Positions 24,801 to 36,800 of a stretch of DNA of 64,000 nt are shown one piece after another. This stretch comes from Symsagittifera roscoffensis. Lineage: Eukaryota > Xenacoelomorpha > Acoela > Convolutidae. Positions within the stretch are counted from its first letter, which is position 1; every line of letters starts with the position of its first letter. Below the pieces are notes generated by a model, which had not been told where the DNA came from, made no database searches, and was given only the letters and a program-made list of their open reading frames with translations. Both the position numbers and the translations under genes were made by a program. The stretch spans positions 15,508,027-15,572,026 of the forward strand of contig NC_087068.1 of the NCBI RefSeq assembly GCF_963678635.1, read 5' to 3'.

Positions 24801-27800
24801 GTTGTGTGGCTTGTGTTCCTGACATCGTGGGCGGTTCTTCATTAGGGGCACATTCCTCCTGGCTTGCGATGTCGTAGTTTATTCTATTCACGAACACCTC
24901 TCGTGTCTCCGACCGTTCCTCCCAAATTCTGTTCGGGTTCCCACCAACGATTTATCGTTGTCCGTTTGTATTGCCATTGTTGTCTTCATTTTGGGGATGT
25001 GCTGTTTTGCTGGTAGTGGATTTTCTTCAGTAAAGGTTATTGTCGAGAAGTTTTTGACTGGTGGTGGCCTTGAGGAGGTTAATCATCTGGCGTTCCTTGA
25101 CGTTTATTTGTGTAGTTGCCGATGCCGAATTGTTGGCTGTTGCTTTCTTTTTCATTGGTGGTCGTTTGTGCGACTGAGGATCTGAGAGGCTTTCCTCCCT
25201 ATCTGATGTCCCTTGCCACTTGATTACTTTTCCTCCTTTCGACCACGTGGGCTTAGTGATTTCACTTCGTCCGGAAGGAATCCGCCTTTGTATTGATTGA
25301 GGTCCGGTTTTCTATTCATAATCGGATGTCTGTGTATGAATTTGACAAAATTTGTTGAATTTTTGAAAGAAACTGATCTAGTTTTTGATCTAGAGCGGAA
25401 CTGATCTAATTTTTGTTTTTGCAATTGACCGCTTGCGGAACTTTCGAGAGATTGCTTATTCAAATCAAGTTTTGAAGTGTTAATTGGTGTCTTTTTATAT
25501 TCAGCGCGCTTTTTGATCAGCTGACACGGTGCCAGATTCTGATTGGCAAACTCATCAGGCATGACGTTGTCAATCACCTCCAAGTTATTTATGAATGTAT
25601 TAATTGATGCCACAACAAAATCCTCTTCATACTCGCTTGGGGGTGTTGCCAATCCAACTGAAATTCGTGACATATAATCTTTTAGTCCCATTTTGTTACC
25701 AGCTAAGCGTTTGATATCGAATTTAAATAGACTCAGTCGATCATTTCATCTGGTTAATCTACTTTGACTGGTTTTGGCTCTTTCGCTTGCGTTTAAAGCG
25801 CTGATTGAAGCTTGGTGGTCTGTGATGACAGTGAAATGTTTCCCGTACATATATTATCTGTAATTTTCAGTTGCCCACACTACACCGAGTAATTCGAGTT
25901 CGTTGACTGAATACTTTTCATCGAGGGAATTTAAAAATCTTGAAGCATAAGCAATTGCCACTCAACCTTCTGGCGAATATTGTTTGAGTGACGCCCCTTA
26001 TCCTGATGTAGAAGCATCAGTTACTATACGTGTTTCTAGATGTTGATCAAAATGTTTGTTTTGTGTTATTCCAGATATCAATTTTTTAATGTTTTCAAAT
26101 GATGTTTTGTGTTCCGCTTTCCAGTTAATTGGTTCATTTTTCAGTGTGTTTTTCAATAGTGGCCTCAATGCTGCTGCTGTTTGTGCTAAGTTTTGGATAT
26201 ACCTGGTGAGGTGGTGTATAGACCCCATGAAATTTTTTAGTTGTTTGAGTGTTTTTGGAGGAGAGAGCTCAACTGCCTCTGTTTTTCTTATCAAAGGTGT
26301 AGTGCACTCGCTATTCATAGTGTTCCTTAGCAAACTTACATTTGTTCAATGATATGGCGAGATTTTCATCATCTAACTTTACCAGAATTGTTTGTAGTTT
26401 TTGTTTGTGTATATCGATTGACCCCTTGGTCACAATCAATGTGTCGTCTAAATATGCGTAGGTGTTTGAACAATTTGTAAGTGTTAGATGGATATCCTTT
26501 TGAAATTCGGCTGGTAAATCAGTGAGGCCGCAAAATCCAGTTTGGAACTGGTGGGTTCGTGTAGCGTTGCCACCAATTAAACTGAAATTGCATTGTTCCC
26601 GAGTTGGTTTGTCTAACGGGATTTGTGATCACGCGTAGCGCAAATCCAGTGTTGAGAATAGAGTTTGCTGATTACTGTTCGATTTAATCACCTGTGCTTT
26701 GTTGTCTAACATTAGATTGATGTTTGGCATTTGACATTTATTCTTATGATTAAATTTGTTTATCTTCTTTGAGTCTAACGCCAATTTCACTGTCTGGTCT
26801 TTTTTTACTGTAATCAGGATTGAACTAATGAACTTTCGATCGGAATATTTATCCAGTTTTTTAGGTGTTTTTGATCCATGAGTTTGTTGAGTTCTTTTTG
26901 TTCTCGTTCTTGTAGATGAACCGGGTCACGGCGTCCTTTCTGCTGTACCGGAATAAATTTTTTTTTGAATTGGGTCCGCATTACGTGATTTTTTGACTTT
27001 CCAACATGAATGCATAGTTGTGGATAGTTATTTTTTACACAATGTTTGATTTCTGGGTTTGATTGTTCTTGTTCACGTATATTCACTACGTTCCCTTGTT
27101 TTGGCTTTTCCAGTACTAATCTTATTCCAATTTGTGGGAGGATGTTTTTGCCTATGATGTTTGCTTTTTGGTTATCTACGATGATGAATGGAGCAGCTCC
27201 TATTTTCCAGCCTCCTGATTCAATTGTCACTATCAGTCTTCCCTTTGGAACAATTGTTTCGCCATTGTAGCATGCTAAGTCCAAGCCGTATCTTCCGGTG
27301 GAATTTGTTTCTGTATTACGGATTTGTCATTTTTTTGTAACCGTCGGCCAGTTTTTTTGTTTAAAAACGACATTGGGCTCCCGGAGTCAGCAATTGCAAA
27401 TAAGTCTTCTGTTTTTGTGTCCAGTTTAATGATGTGTCGGACAATTTTGTTGCGTGCTTTATATCAAATGCTTCAGATATTGCCACCACCGAAAAATTAT
27501 TGACGTGATACTCCTCCCAACCTTTTTTCGACGTAAATTCAGCAAACGCGACTTGGTCGAGTTCAGTTCCTTGACTATATGATTCGGTTTCATCTTGTTC
27601 CTCTTCGTTGTTACGGTCTCCCAGATAGTTAACAATTCCTGAGCGACAAACTTTGGCAAAATGGCCCCGTTTAGCGCATTTCGAACAAATTTTATCCTTC
27701 ACGGGACATGATTGTAAGTGGTTTTGTCCGAATTGGTTACCACATTTGTAGCATTGCTTTTGAAAGCTAGAACATTGGTTTATTTTTTGTTGAGGATGAC

Positions 27801-30800
27801 CTCGTGTGTTTTGTTGACCTCAAGTTTCCGCTGCCTCTTCGAGGTACCTGATTGCAAAATTACCTCGTCCCCGTGTGTTGATATAGTGTATTGGTTCCTG
27901 TACTGTTGTTGTTATCTGATTTCCGAACGGATTCGTTTTCATTGTGCGGTTGTGTTCGATCCCTTTTTCTGTGCGTATTGCATTCTCATACGCATCTTGT
28001 GGGGTTCTTGTTTGTGCGAGTAACTCTTCGGATATATTTTCATTGTGCATGTGTGCCGTAGACTTGTCTCGCACCCACTCGTCCTCTCTGTCCCCGCCAT
28101 CGGTTCTGGAAGCCAACTCGACCAGATCAGCGTGAAATTGTTACAGGCTTTCCGTTTTCTTCTGTTTTCTGCAGATAAAGTTGTTTCTTTCGAACGCGAC
28201 AATTCTGGTTGCAACGAATAGGTCTTCTAGTGTCGTAAATAGCTCTCTTGTTGTTACTGCGTGTAGTATGAGACCCGGGCGTTTTTGCTGAATTTAACGC
28301 TGGCCCTCGGCTCCAAGGCAACGAAAAATGTAACTTCTTAATTTAGCGTCTGCTTCATCCCATCTGAACGAATTGCATAGGACTCCCTTTTCTCGGGCTT
28401 TCACTACGTGGTTTTCCCAACCAACTCTCTTTTCGTGATTGCGGACCTCCAGATTTTTCCTCTGAGCGTCTGTTTCTCCGTTTATTTCGACCTCATATAT
28501 CGGTTCTGTGGGCTCGACGAGTGGAGGTTTATTTCTTTGAAGAATTTTTACTTCGATCCCGTCTTTGACAAATACTGCCATCTCAAATATCGCTGCCCAC
28601 TTCGACCATTCCAGTGGTTGCTCGCTTGAGGCTTTCTCCCAGAAAGGGTTGATATTCAGCGGGTTTTTAAGTATACTGCCGACTGTGCCATGTCATGCCT
28701 CAAGGCATGAGCGTGAGTATAATGAATCCAAACGGATTGATAAACGTTGTCTTTATATGAATTTGAATAAAACAGCCGTTGTTCAGAAACATAAATTATC
28801 GTCTGAGACTTGCTCATGGACTTTAGTCGGCATGCAGCCGTATCAAAGTCAACTGACCAAACAATATATAAATAAATATGTTAATCAAATTAATAAATAA
28901 CAACGATAATCAGTTTAGCGATCCGTACCGGATGACAATTCCAGAGACAAGTCTTTAATAATGTTAAAAATTTGTCGGAACGATCAAAGGAAAGTAAAAA
29001 ACAAAAGAAGAACAAAGGGAGCCTCCTTGTTGCGGAACTCGCTTACAATGCACAAAATGCACAGTTTGGCCTCATAATGTTCAGGTTGAAAGTTTAAAAA
29101 GATATTTATTAACATGTTTTTGCTGAAAAGTTGCAACTTTTCTTTAAAAACATACGAAGATCAGATGATTCTTCGAAAACTCAGTGAGCGAATTTTTGTG
29201 GATGAAACAGTTAACAATCTAGTTCTTCTAAACTCTAGGTGGATCTGTGATTTTGTGGAGGAGCTCGTTTTTTATACCGTTTTTAGAAAAATTTGATGTT
29301 TTTTTTTAGGTCTTCTGAAGTGATTTTCCAAGCTCTTTCAAAACATGAGGCACTTTTCTGCAAACTTAGCTGCACCGCAGGCCGAAAAAACATAGTGCAA
29401 TATTTGCATAAAATTAGTATAAGATGACGCCTTTAGACAATATTTAGAGCCATTCGATGTCATCCGGAAATTGAAAAACGAAGACCATTTGGGCAGTGAG
29501 GGAGTCGAATCATCGAAAAATTAAGGGTTCGCCCAACTCCCAAAATTCACCCCTTTTTATCTCTTTTTTTTTGCAAAACTGCTTTCTTGCATTACCGTGA
29601 AATAAAAAGCAAAAGTATCTAGCGTGAGTTTTATTGTACAATCATTTCAAAAAAATTTTTGACGTCCAAAGTTTTCAAACAAAAAATCATTCAAATGTTT
29701 GATAGCTTTCTGAAAATTTGAAAATTGCATGACAAGCAAATTTGCGACAACTGTTATTTTTTTGTAATCCACGTTTTGTTTCATTCAAAAAATCTCTAAG
29801 AAAATTTTCTTTCCTTTTCTCGTTTTTCAAATTCGATGGATAGTTTTCTGCTGTGTCAACAATGGAGGTTATCAGCATGTTTTCTTTTGAAGTATGCACA
29901 ATTTGTTGATAATCAGATTTTTGTGCTTTAATTCCCCTTAACAACTTGTTGTAAAAATTTTCATAACAAATAAATGGAAGCTCAGACTTTGTTTACTATT
30001 GACTTCGCGCATATAGGTATTTTTCAGCCTATTACTGTACAATTCGAGTTACTTTTCATAAAAATTCATCCTGGAACAATCTCTAAAGCCAGGCTTGGCC
30101 ATGAAAAAAAGGTCAGAACCAAAACCGGTGATTTTTTGTTAATTCACAATTGGAGCGAAGCTGACATAATTAGAACCGAAAGCGCAATTAGAGGGTAGGT
30201 GCGTACGACCCCTCCCTCAGGAAACAACAATTCATTGCAGAACGACGCTAAGTTTTCATGAGGGCGCCTTTAGTCAAAATTTTTCCAAACAAGCTAATTA
30301 ACGAGATTTTAGTTTTCCAAAAAATTAATTAACGAGATTTGAGAGGGCTTGGGATTTCAAATTGGTGCGAAAAAAGCTAATTCGATACTTGAATTAAGAC
30401 TTCCAGAAAATGCAACTTGATTATCGCTTAGATCAAACGAGATAATGTTTTAGATAACATCCGAAGGTGTCAAACACTCCGAAGGCCAAACACCTGCCAA
30501 AAATGTCTAGTATTGAGATGAAATGAAATTATTGACAAAAGGAACAATCAAGAACTAAATAGACTTTGATAACTGATTTAGCACTATGAGATACCCTGTT
30601 GTAAAAATAAATGAACTGAACTGGTATTGATTAAGGTAATTTTTAGATCTAGATGAAAAGTTTTTACACACAAATTTCAGATTGACCCCGCCGATATTAG
30701 CTCACGTTTCTGCACTAAAGTCTAAGGCACTGACTGATTAACATACTAAGTTTTAAATAAATGTAGCTGAGTTTTCAGTTTATACTCCAAAGTTTCATCA

Positions 30801-33800
30801 TTTTTCGAATACATCAATCCGCTCCCATTTTACTCGTCTCCTTTATCCTGATATCCGCCTCGTGATATATGGTCGATCTTGACCCCGCCCATTTTCGTCA
30901 CAGCCGTTCGCTTCCTGCTAATTTTCTCGACCCCGTATCACTCCCCGAATTTTGGCTTTAAAATGATAATAGCCTTGGTTTCTTTGGTCGTCTTTTCCCT
31001 TCGCCCGCCGTCGTTACCGTTTCCGGATCAGCCTTCAACGTGCGTCGCTCCTTGCCCAGTCTTTTTCTTTGATTTTCCGCTCTCCGTCCTTGCGCCCGTA
31101 GTACTCGTTTCAGCTTCCTGTTCAATGGCTGTCCGCTCGGTAATCGCTCGCGCCGTATTCCCTTGACCTGTAACTCCGGTAATGATGCCAATGGCAAGTT
31201 TGCTCCAATCCGCCTCAATGCCAACGGTTGGCCGTCACTCTCTGAGTCTGACTCCTCATAGTCAATTCGTCTGCCCTTATTTTTGCTTTTGCTTATTTTC
31301 ACTTTGCTACTCGTCACCTCCCGTTTCTTCGAGTCCGCTATCTTATTTCGTAATTCCGTTGGTGGTTTTTGGTACAACTTGTTTGGACTCGTTTTTTCGT
31401 CGTAGTTGCTTTTCGTACTGAAACTCCGGGTTTCCTAAGCAAGGTAACTTAATTCATTTTAAGCGTATGCGTCCTGTCCGCCACAATTTTGGTATTTTCT
31501 GTACCCGCTTAAATTTTCCTTCTCCGGTACTGTGAAATACCTTGCGGGATGGGCCCGCTCCGTCGCCTGGTCCTCGAAAGAATTTTGCCGTCGACTCATC
31601 TGCCTGGTTTACTGCTTGTGGTGTCGATAGGGTGAGTGGGTGGTTTCGTCTTTTGTCCCCCCATACTCATTGTCAGACCTCATGTCCCAATTGGTGTCGG
31701 CCGGCTTCGGCACTTTTTGTGCTTCGGAATCTTATTCGTCTAAACAGGCAGATTTAGACTTTATAATCTTCGAGCAATTCAAATTTCTTAGCGATGGCTT
31801 TTTAGTTAAATTTTGAAGTACGGTTTTCGCCTCCCTTATGTGGTGTGCTTCGAATGACGTTTTTTTAGTGTCGCATTCGGAATAAATCTCAAAGCTCCGA
31901 GGGCTCTCTCCACCCTTTTGTCCAACGGTTTTGGTTGTTTCGGTTCCATGCGTAAGTCAGAATGGAGTTTTTCAAGCTCCTAGTTGTTTTTTCTACGCAA
32001 CTGGTGGCTCAGTGGTCATTAACCGGCGACTGTACAATTTCAATGCCATCGGCATGGCAAAACCTTTCAACATCTTTCGACATGAAAGTTGTCCCTTGTT
32101 CAACATGAATCTTCCTTGGCACCCCATGATTATTTATGTATTTTAAAAGAAATTTAAGAATTTTGACCGAATGGTTTGTATTGCGGACCATTGCGGATGA
32201 CCATCTCAAAAATCTATGAACTGCTACTATCAAGTATTTTTTTGATTCCTGCAGGTTGTTTATGCGTCCCTAAAGTCCAGCTGGACGGCCTCATTAGGCT
32301 ATTTAGGTTCGGATATTTTGCCTAGGTCCCTTTTAAAACACATAGATTTTAAATTCTTACCGCCGAGTAAACACTCCAGGCATTTTTCTGCAATGGAAGC
32401 GATGTTCCGATGGATGTACGGCGTCATTCAATTACCCTTCTCCGCCGCAAACATTTTACTCTTCCCATGATGATACTAGTGTAACCAATTATTGATCGCT
32501 TTGTGCAGAGAATTTGGGATAACTAATTTATCATCCATCCAAAAGCAATTTTCTTTACTGTGAAAATCATTTACAAATTTTGCTTAGTAACGGTTCATAG
32601 CTTCCGGGTCTTTTGATTTAATTAATTGATAAATAGCTTCCAGCTGAGGGTCTGACGAGTATTGCGATTCAATGAAGCGAAGATTGAATAACTCTGGTAA
32701 TGCTCTGGATTTAGAAACAACTTTACAATTACGAGGAACTATAGACATAATGGTATGCGCCAGGTTAATGTTTCGCGACTACTTCCCACTAGAAGCGATT
32801 CAACCAAAATGCCCATAACATGGGAGGTTCCGCAATTTTAGCCGACCAAAATGGTTGAATTTCTAGTGGGTTTTCCCCCCACTTGGGCCTGTTGAGTGCG
32901 CCATGTGAAAAACGCTAATTCGATACTTGAATTAAGACTTCCAGAAAATGCAACTTGATTATAGCTTAGATCAAACGAGACAATGTTTTAGATAATAGCC
33001 GAAGGTGGCAAACATTTCGAAGGCCAAACACCTGCCAAAGATGTCTAGCCTTGAAATGAAATGCAATTATTGACAAAAGGAACTACCAAGAACTAAATAG
33101 ACTTGGATAATTGATTTAGCACTATGACATTTGTTAGCCAAAAAATGCGACAAAGTTTTCATTTCCCCTCCCCTTTGAGAAAGTCCCCGATTGACTTCTA
33201 TTCACTTTTTTCATGTGTTTCAATTAGAGTTTTTTTCATGAATCACTGATGCAAAATTGGTGAGGATAGTTTTTCGTATGTTTTCAGAAACAAATGTTTT
33301 TTTTTTTCAGAAACAAAGCTGCGTAAAATGAAACTTTTGTGGAATCTGACAAAAGTTTATTTTGAAATGAGAGTTTCAGACTGTTTATTTCATAGATTCA
33401 ACAAAAATTTATTTATTTCAACAAAAATTTAGTTTGTTTGTTGAATACCGCTTTTCGGCGTCATTCAAGTACAGCGATGCAAATGAAAATGGTCTCCAAC
33501 CTTCGATACTAAGTTGCTCTAGTACAGCCCCCACTCCGTTGTGGCTAGCGTCGCGCACTATCCAAATACCCTTATGTACATCAAAATGCCTAAGCTCCAC
33601 GATATTCGCTACATGCCGTTTCAAAATTGCTAATACTTCCTGACACTCCGTTGTCCAGGTATATTCGTTTTTCTTGCTAAGTAACGGTCATAGCGGTGCT
33701 GGTGATTCCGCCAACGCTGGTAAGTTTTGTGCAGACTATGAAATGGCCCAATAAGCGAATTTAGTTGAGATAGTGTGCGAGGCGGTTTGAGTGCTTCGAC

Positions 33801-36800
33801 TGGCTCCGTTTTCCGAATGAGCGGTTTGGGCGAAATTACATTTTGTTAGCTTCAATGACAATTTTTCTTTGTCTAACTTCCGTAGGATTTTTTCCACGGT
33901 TGATATACGTTCGATTTCCGAATCTTTTTAACAACTAAGATCTCATCGATAAACGCATGCGCCTGTGGATATTCCGAAAGGATGGAATCCATTACTCGTT
34001 GAAATTCCGCCGGCATTGTGGTTAGGCCATAGAATCCGGTTTTGAACCTATACGATCCGGTCAATTTTCCGCCTACTAATGAGAAATTACAAGGTAAGCT
34101 GGTATGTTAACTTAGCGGCCGTTGTCCCTACGCGTAGGTGAAATCCAAAGTCTTTCGCCCAATTTCTTTTCACTTATCGTTTGACCGACGGCGTTCATTA
34201 GTTGTTCAATGTTCGGCTTTAGGTATTTATTTTTTTGTACTTGCTTATTCAATTCACGTGCCTCCAGTGCGAGTTTTACCGAGTCGTCCTTCTTCACCGT
34301 GATTACAATCGGTGATACAAAAAATTTGTCTAAAGATTCTTCCAATTTTTCTATATGCCCTTGTTTAATTAGTTTATCAATCTCCCCGTCAACCTTCTCT
34401 TGCAGCGTGATTGGGATCCTTCGTTCCTTTTGTTGAATCGGTGTCAGATTAGCAAAAAAGTCAGCCTGCACTTTATAATTACGTATTTTTTTCCACACAT
34501 TTAAAGAGATTAGTGAATTGCTTACTTGTAATCCTGCACTTCTCCAACTTGACGTCGTAGTCGTCGTCACCGGCTCTGTCCTGGATCGCCATCACTTCTT
34601 GACCCGGCTTTCTCTGGACTAACTGCAATCCTAAGAGGGTCAACTAGTCTCGTCCGATGATGGATGGTCGAGCTCCTCCAATTACCGTGATTACAGCAGT
34701 TGTACTCCAACCATTCGATGCCAGCTCCATTTTCATGAGATTATTGGATTATTCCCATAATCGCGATTTAAAATCCTTCAAATAACCTTCGTCCCCCGTT
34801 TCTTCCTATTCAAATCGTTCCTGACTATCCTGCCCCTTAATAATCCCGACCGATGAACTCCCACTATTGTTTTTCTTGGCCCGACAGTTCCGTTCAAAAT
34901 GCCCATTTTTCCGGCAGAATTTGCCGGTCACATTCGTGGCAGCAAACTCGCTCATGTGTTCTCTCGTGAACCCGGGTTTGTCGCAATTATAGCACCTCCG
35001 GTCTCCCGTGTATTGCCCCTCGGTAAGATCCTCGGCCTTGCGTTTGGCCCCGTACTCTCCCCCGGTTACTTCGATATCTTCCTCAAATAGTTTCCTCCGA
35101 TTCCGATTTGATTTGTATTCCGCCGCCTCCGGTACTGCTCGACGCTGTGCCTCCGGTCATAACGTAAGTTTTAGCGTATTTGTCCTCTCGATCGTAAGAG
35201 AGAGCGATCCGCCACGCTTCTTCCGGGGTTTTTGTGGCCCTGCACAACTCGTTTTGGGCCTCACGATTCGTCATATTAACGATGAAAACATCGCGTAACT
35301 CTCGTGACTCCTGTTCCCGAATGAAAAACGCGCCCCCAATCCACGAAGAACTGTATGAAATTCCTCCAATGATCCCCTGATTCTCCGCTTTCTCGACAAC
35401 AGCTGAAATACTTCGTAGATTTAACTTCGTTCCTTTTTTAATTCCCCCTCCATCACATCGAGCACCCTCGGATAACGTTCGTCTCCCAATTCCAGATATG
35501 GTCTACGTTTGTGAACTTCCTCCTGTCCTTTCTCCCCCGGGCAAAGGTAAAAGTTCGAGATTAAGGTTTGTTCCCCCGCTAACCTGTTTTTTCCATCCAC
35601 TTCTTCCGTCAACGCCGCTATCTGCGTGGCGTCCAGTATAAACCGCGTAGTAATAATTATTTGGATTTCTGGAATGTTTCGCGACTACTTCCCACTAGAA
35701 GCGATTCAACCAAAATGCCCATAACATGGGAGGTTCCGCAATTTTAGCCGACCAAAATGGTTGAATTTCTAGTGGGTTTTCCCCCCACTTGGGCCTGTTG
35801 AGTGCGCCATGTGAAAAACGCTAATTCGATACTTGAATTAAGACTTCCAGAAAATGCAACTTGATTATAGCTTAGATCAAACGAGACAATGTTTTAGATA
35901 ATAGCCGAAGGTGTCAAACATTTCGAAGGCCAAACACCTGCCAAAGATGTCTAGCCTTGAAATGAAATGAAATTATTGACAAAAGGAACTACCAAGAACT
36001 AAATAGACTTGGATAATTGATTTAGCACTATGACATTTGTTAGCCAAAAAATGCGACAAAGTTTTCATTTCCCCTCCCCTTTGAGAAAGTCCCCGATTGA
36101 CTTCTATTCACTTTTTTCATGTGTTTCAATTAGAGTTTTTTTCATGAATCACTGATGCAAAATTGGTGAGGATAGTTTTTCGTATGTTTTCAGAAACAAA
36201 TGTTTTTTTTTCAGAAACAACGCTGCGTAAAATGAAACTTTTGTGGAATCTGACAAAAATTTATTTTGAAATGAGAGTTTTCAGACTGTTTATTTCATAG
36301 ATTCCTCAGAAATATTACAAACATAGCAGGAGCTCAGTATTTTTTTAGTAATAAATACAAGATTTTGAGTTTTGCATTGACTAGTTTATGGCAAGCAAAG
36401 AATAACAACAGTTTTTTTTTGTGAATGAAAAAGACCAAACTTTCTACCAGCGGCTGCCAGGAAGCACGGGGATGACTAAGATTCTTTAAACCTTGGCAGA
36501 ATGTCTCTGGATTTCTCCTGGCTAGGTAACCCGAGATTTTGTAATGAAATATTACCGGTTTATCTGAGAAAATATGTTAGACCGCTCTCATATTCTGCAG
36601 CTTTATTTTTGAGAAGTCATAAATTTCTGAAACATTACAAAAAACTGTATTCAATAGTTTAGTATCAATCTTCATGGACAAAAAATATATATATTAACAC
36701 TAACAAGCAGAAAACTTGAGATGGAGGAAAATAACGAGGAACAGTTTTGGGGGTTGAAGCCTAGTTTTTAAGCCGATGAGTAATGCAAGTAAAAGGGAAG

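Larger units (their letters stand above)
17701..28937 (-). mobile_element. Ty3/gypsy LTR retrotransposon 1, complete ends, with nested LINE
   Basis: Two LTRs (17701-17949 and 28691-28937) in direct orientation, each TGTCA...TGACA in outline, flanked by an identical 5-bp duplication ATTCC (17696-17700 and 28938-28942). On the minus strand the order is 5' LTR, primer binding site, gag with zinc knuckles, protease, RT, RNase H, integrase, [LINE], polypurine tract, 3' LTR. The coding region has many stops and shifts and is not functional. The matching duplication shows that the two LTRs belong to one insertion event, and that the LINE came later, between the integrase end and the 3' LTR. Confidence 0.85.

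Noticed and set aside
29974-30198. Plus-strand frame of 74 codons as a gene
   Set aside because: No recognisable motif, no matching splice partners, and surrounded by repeats.
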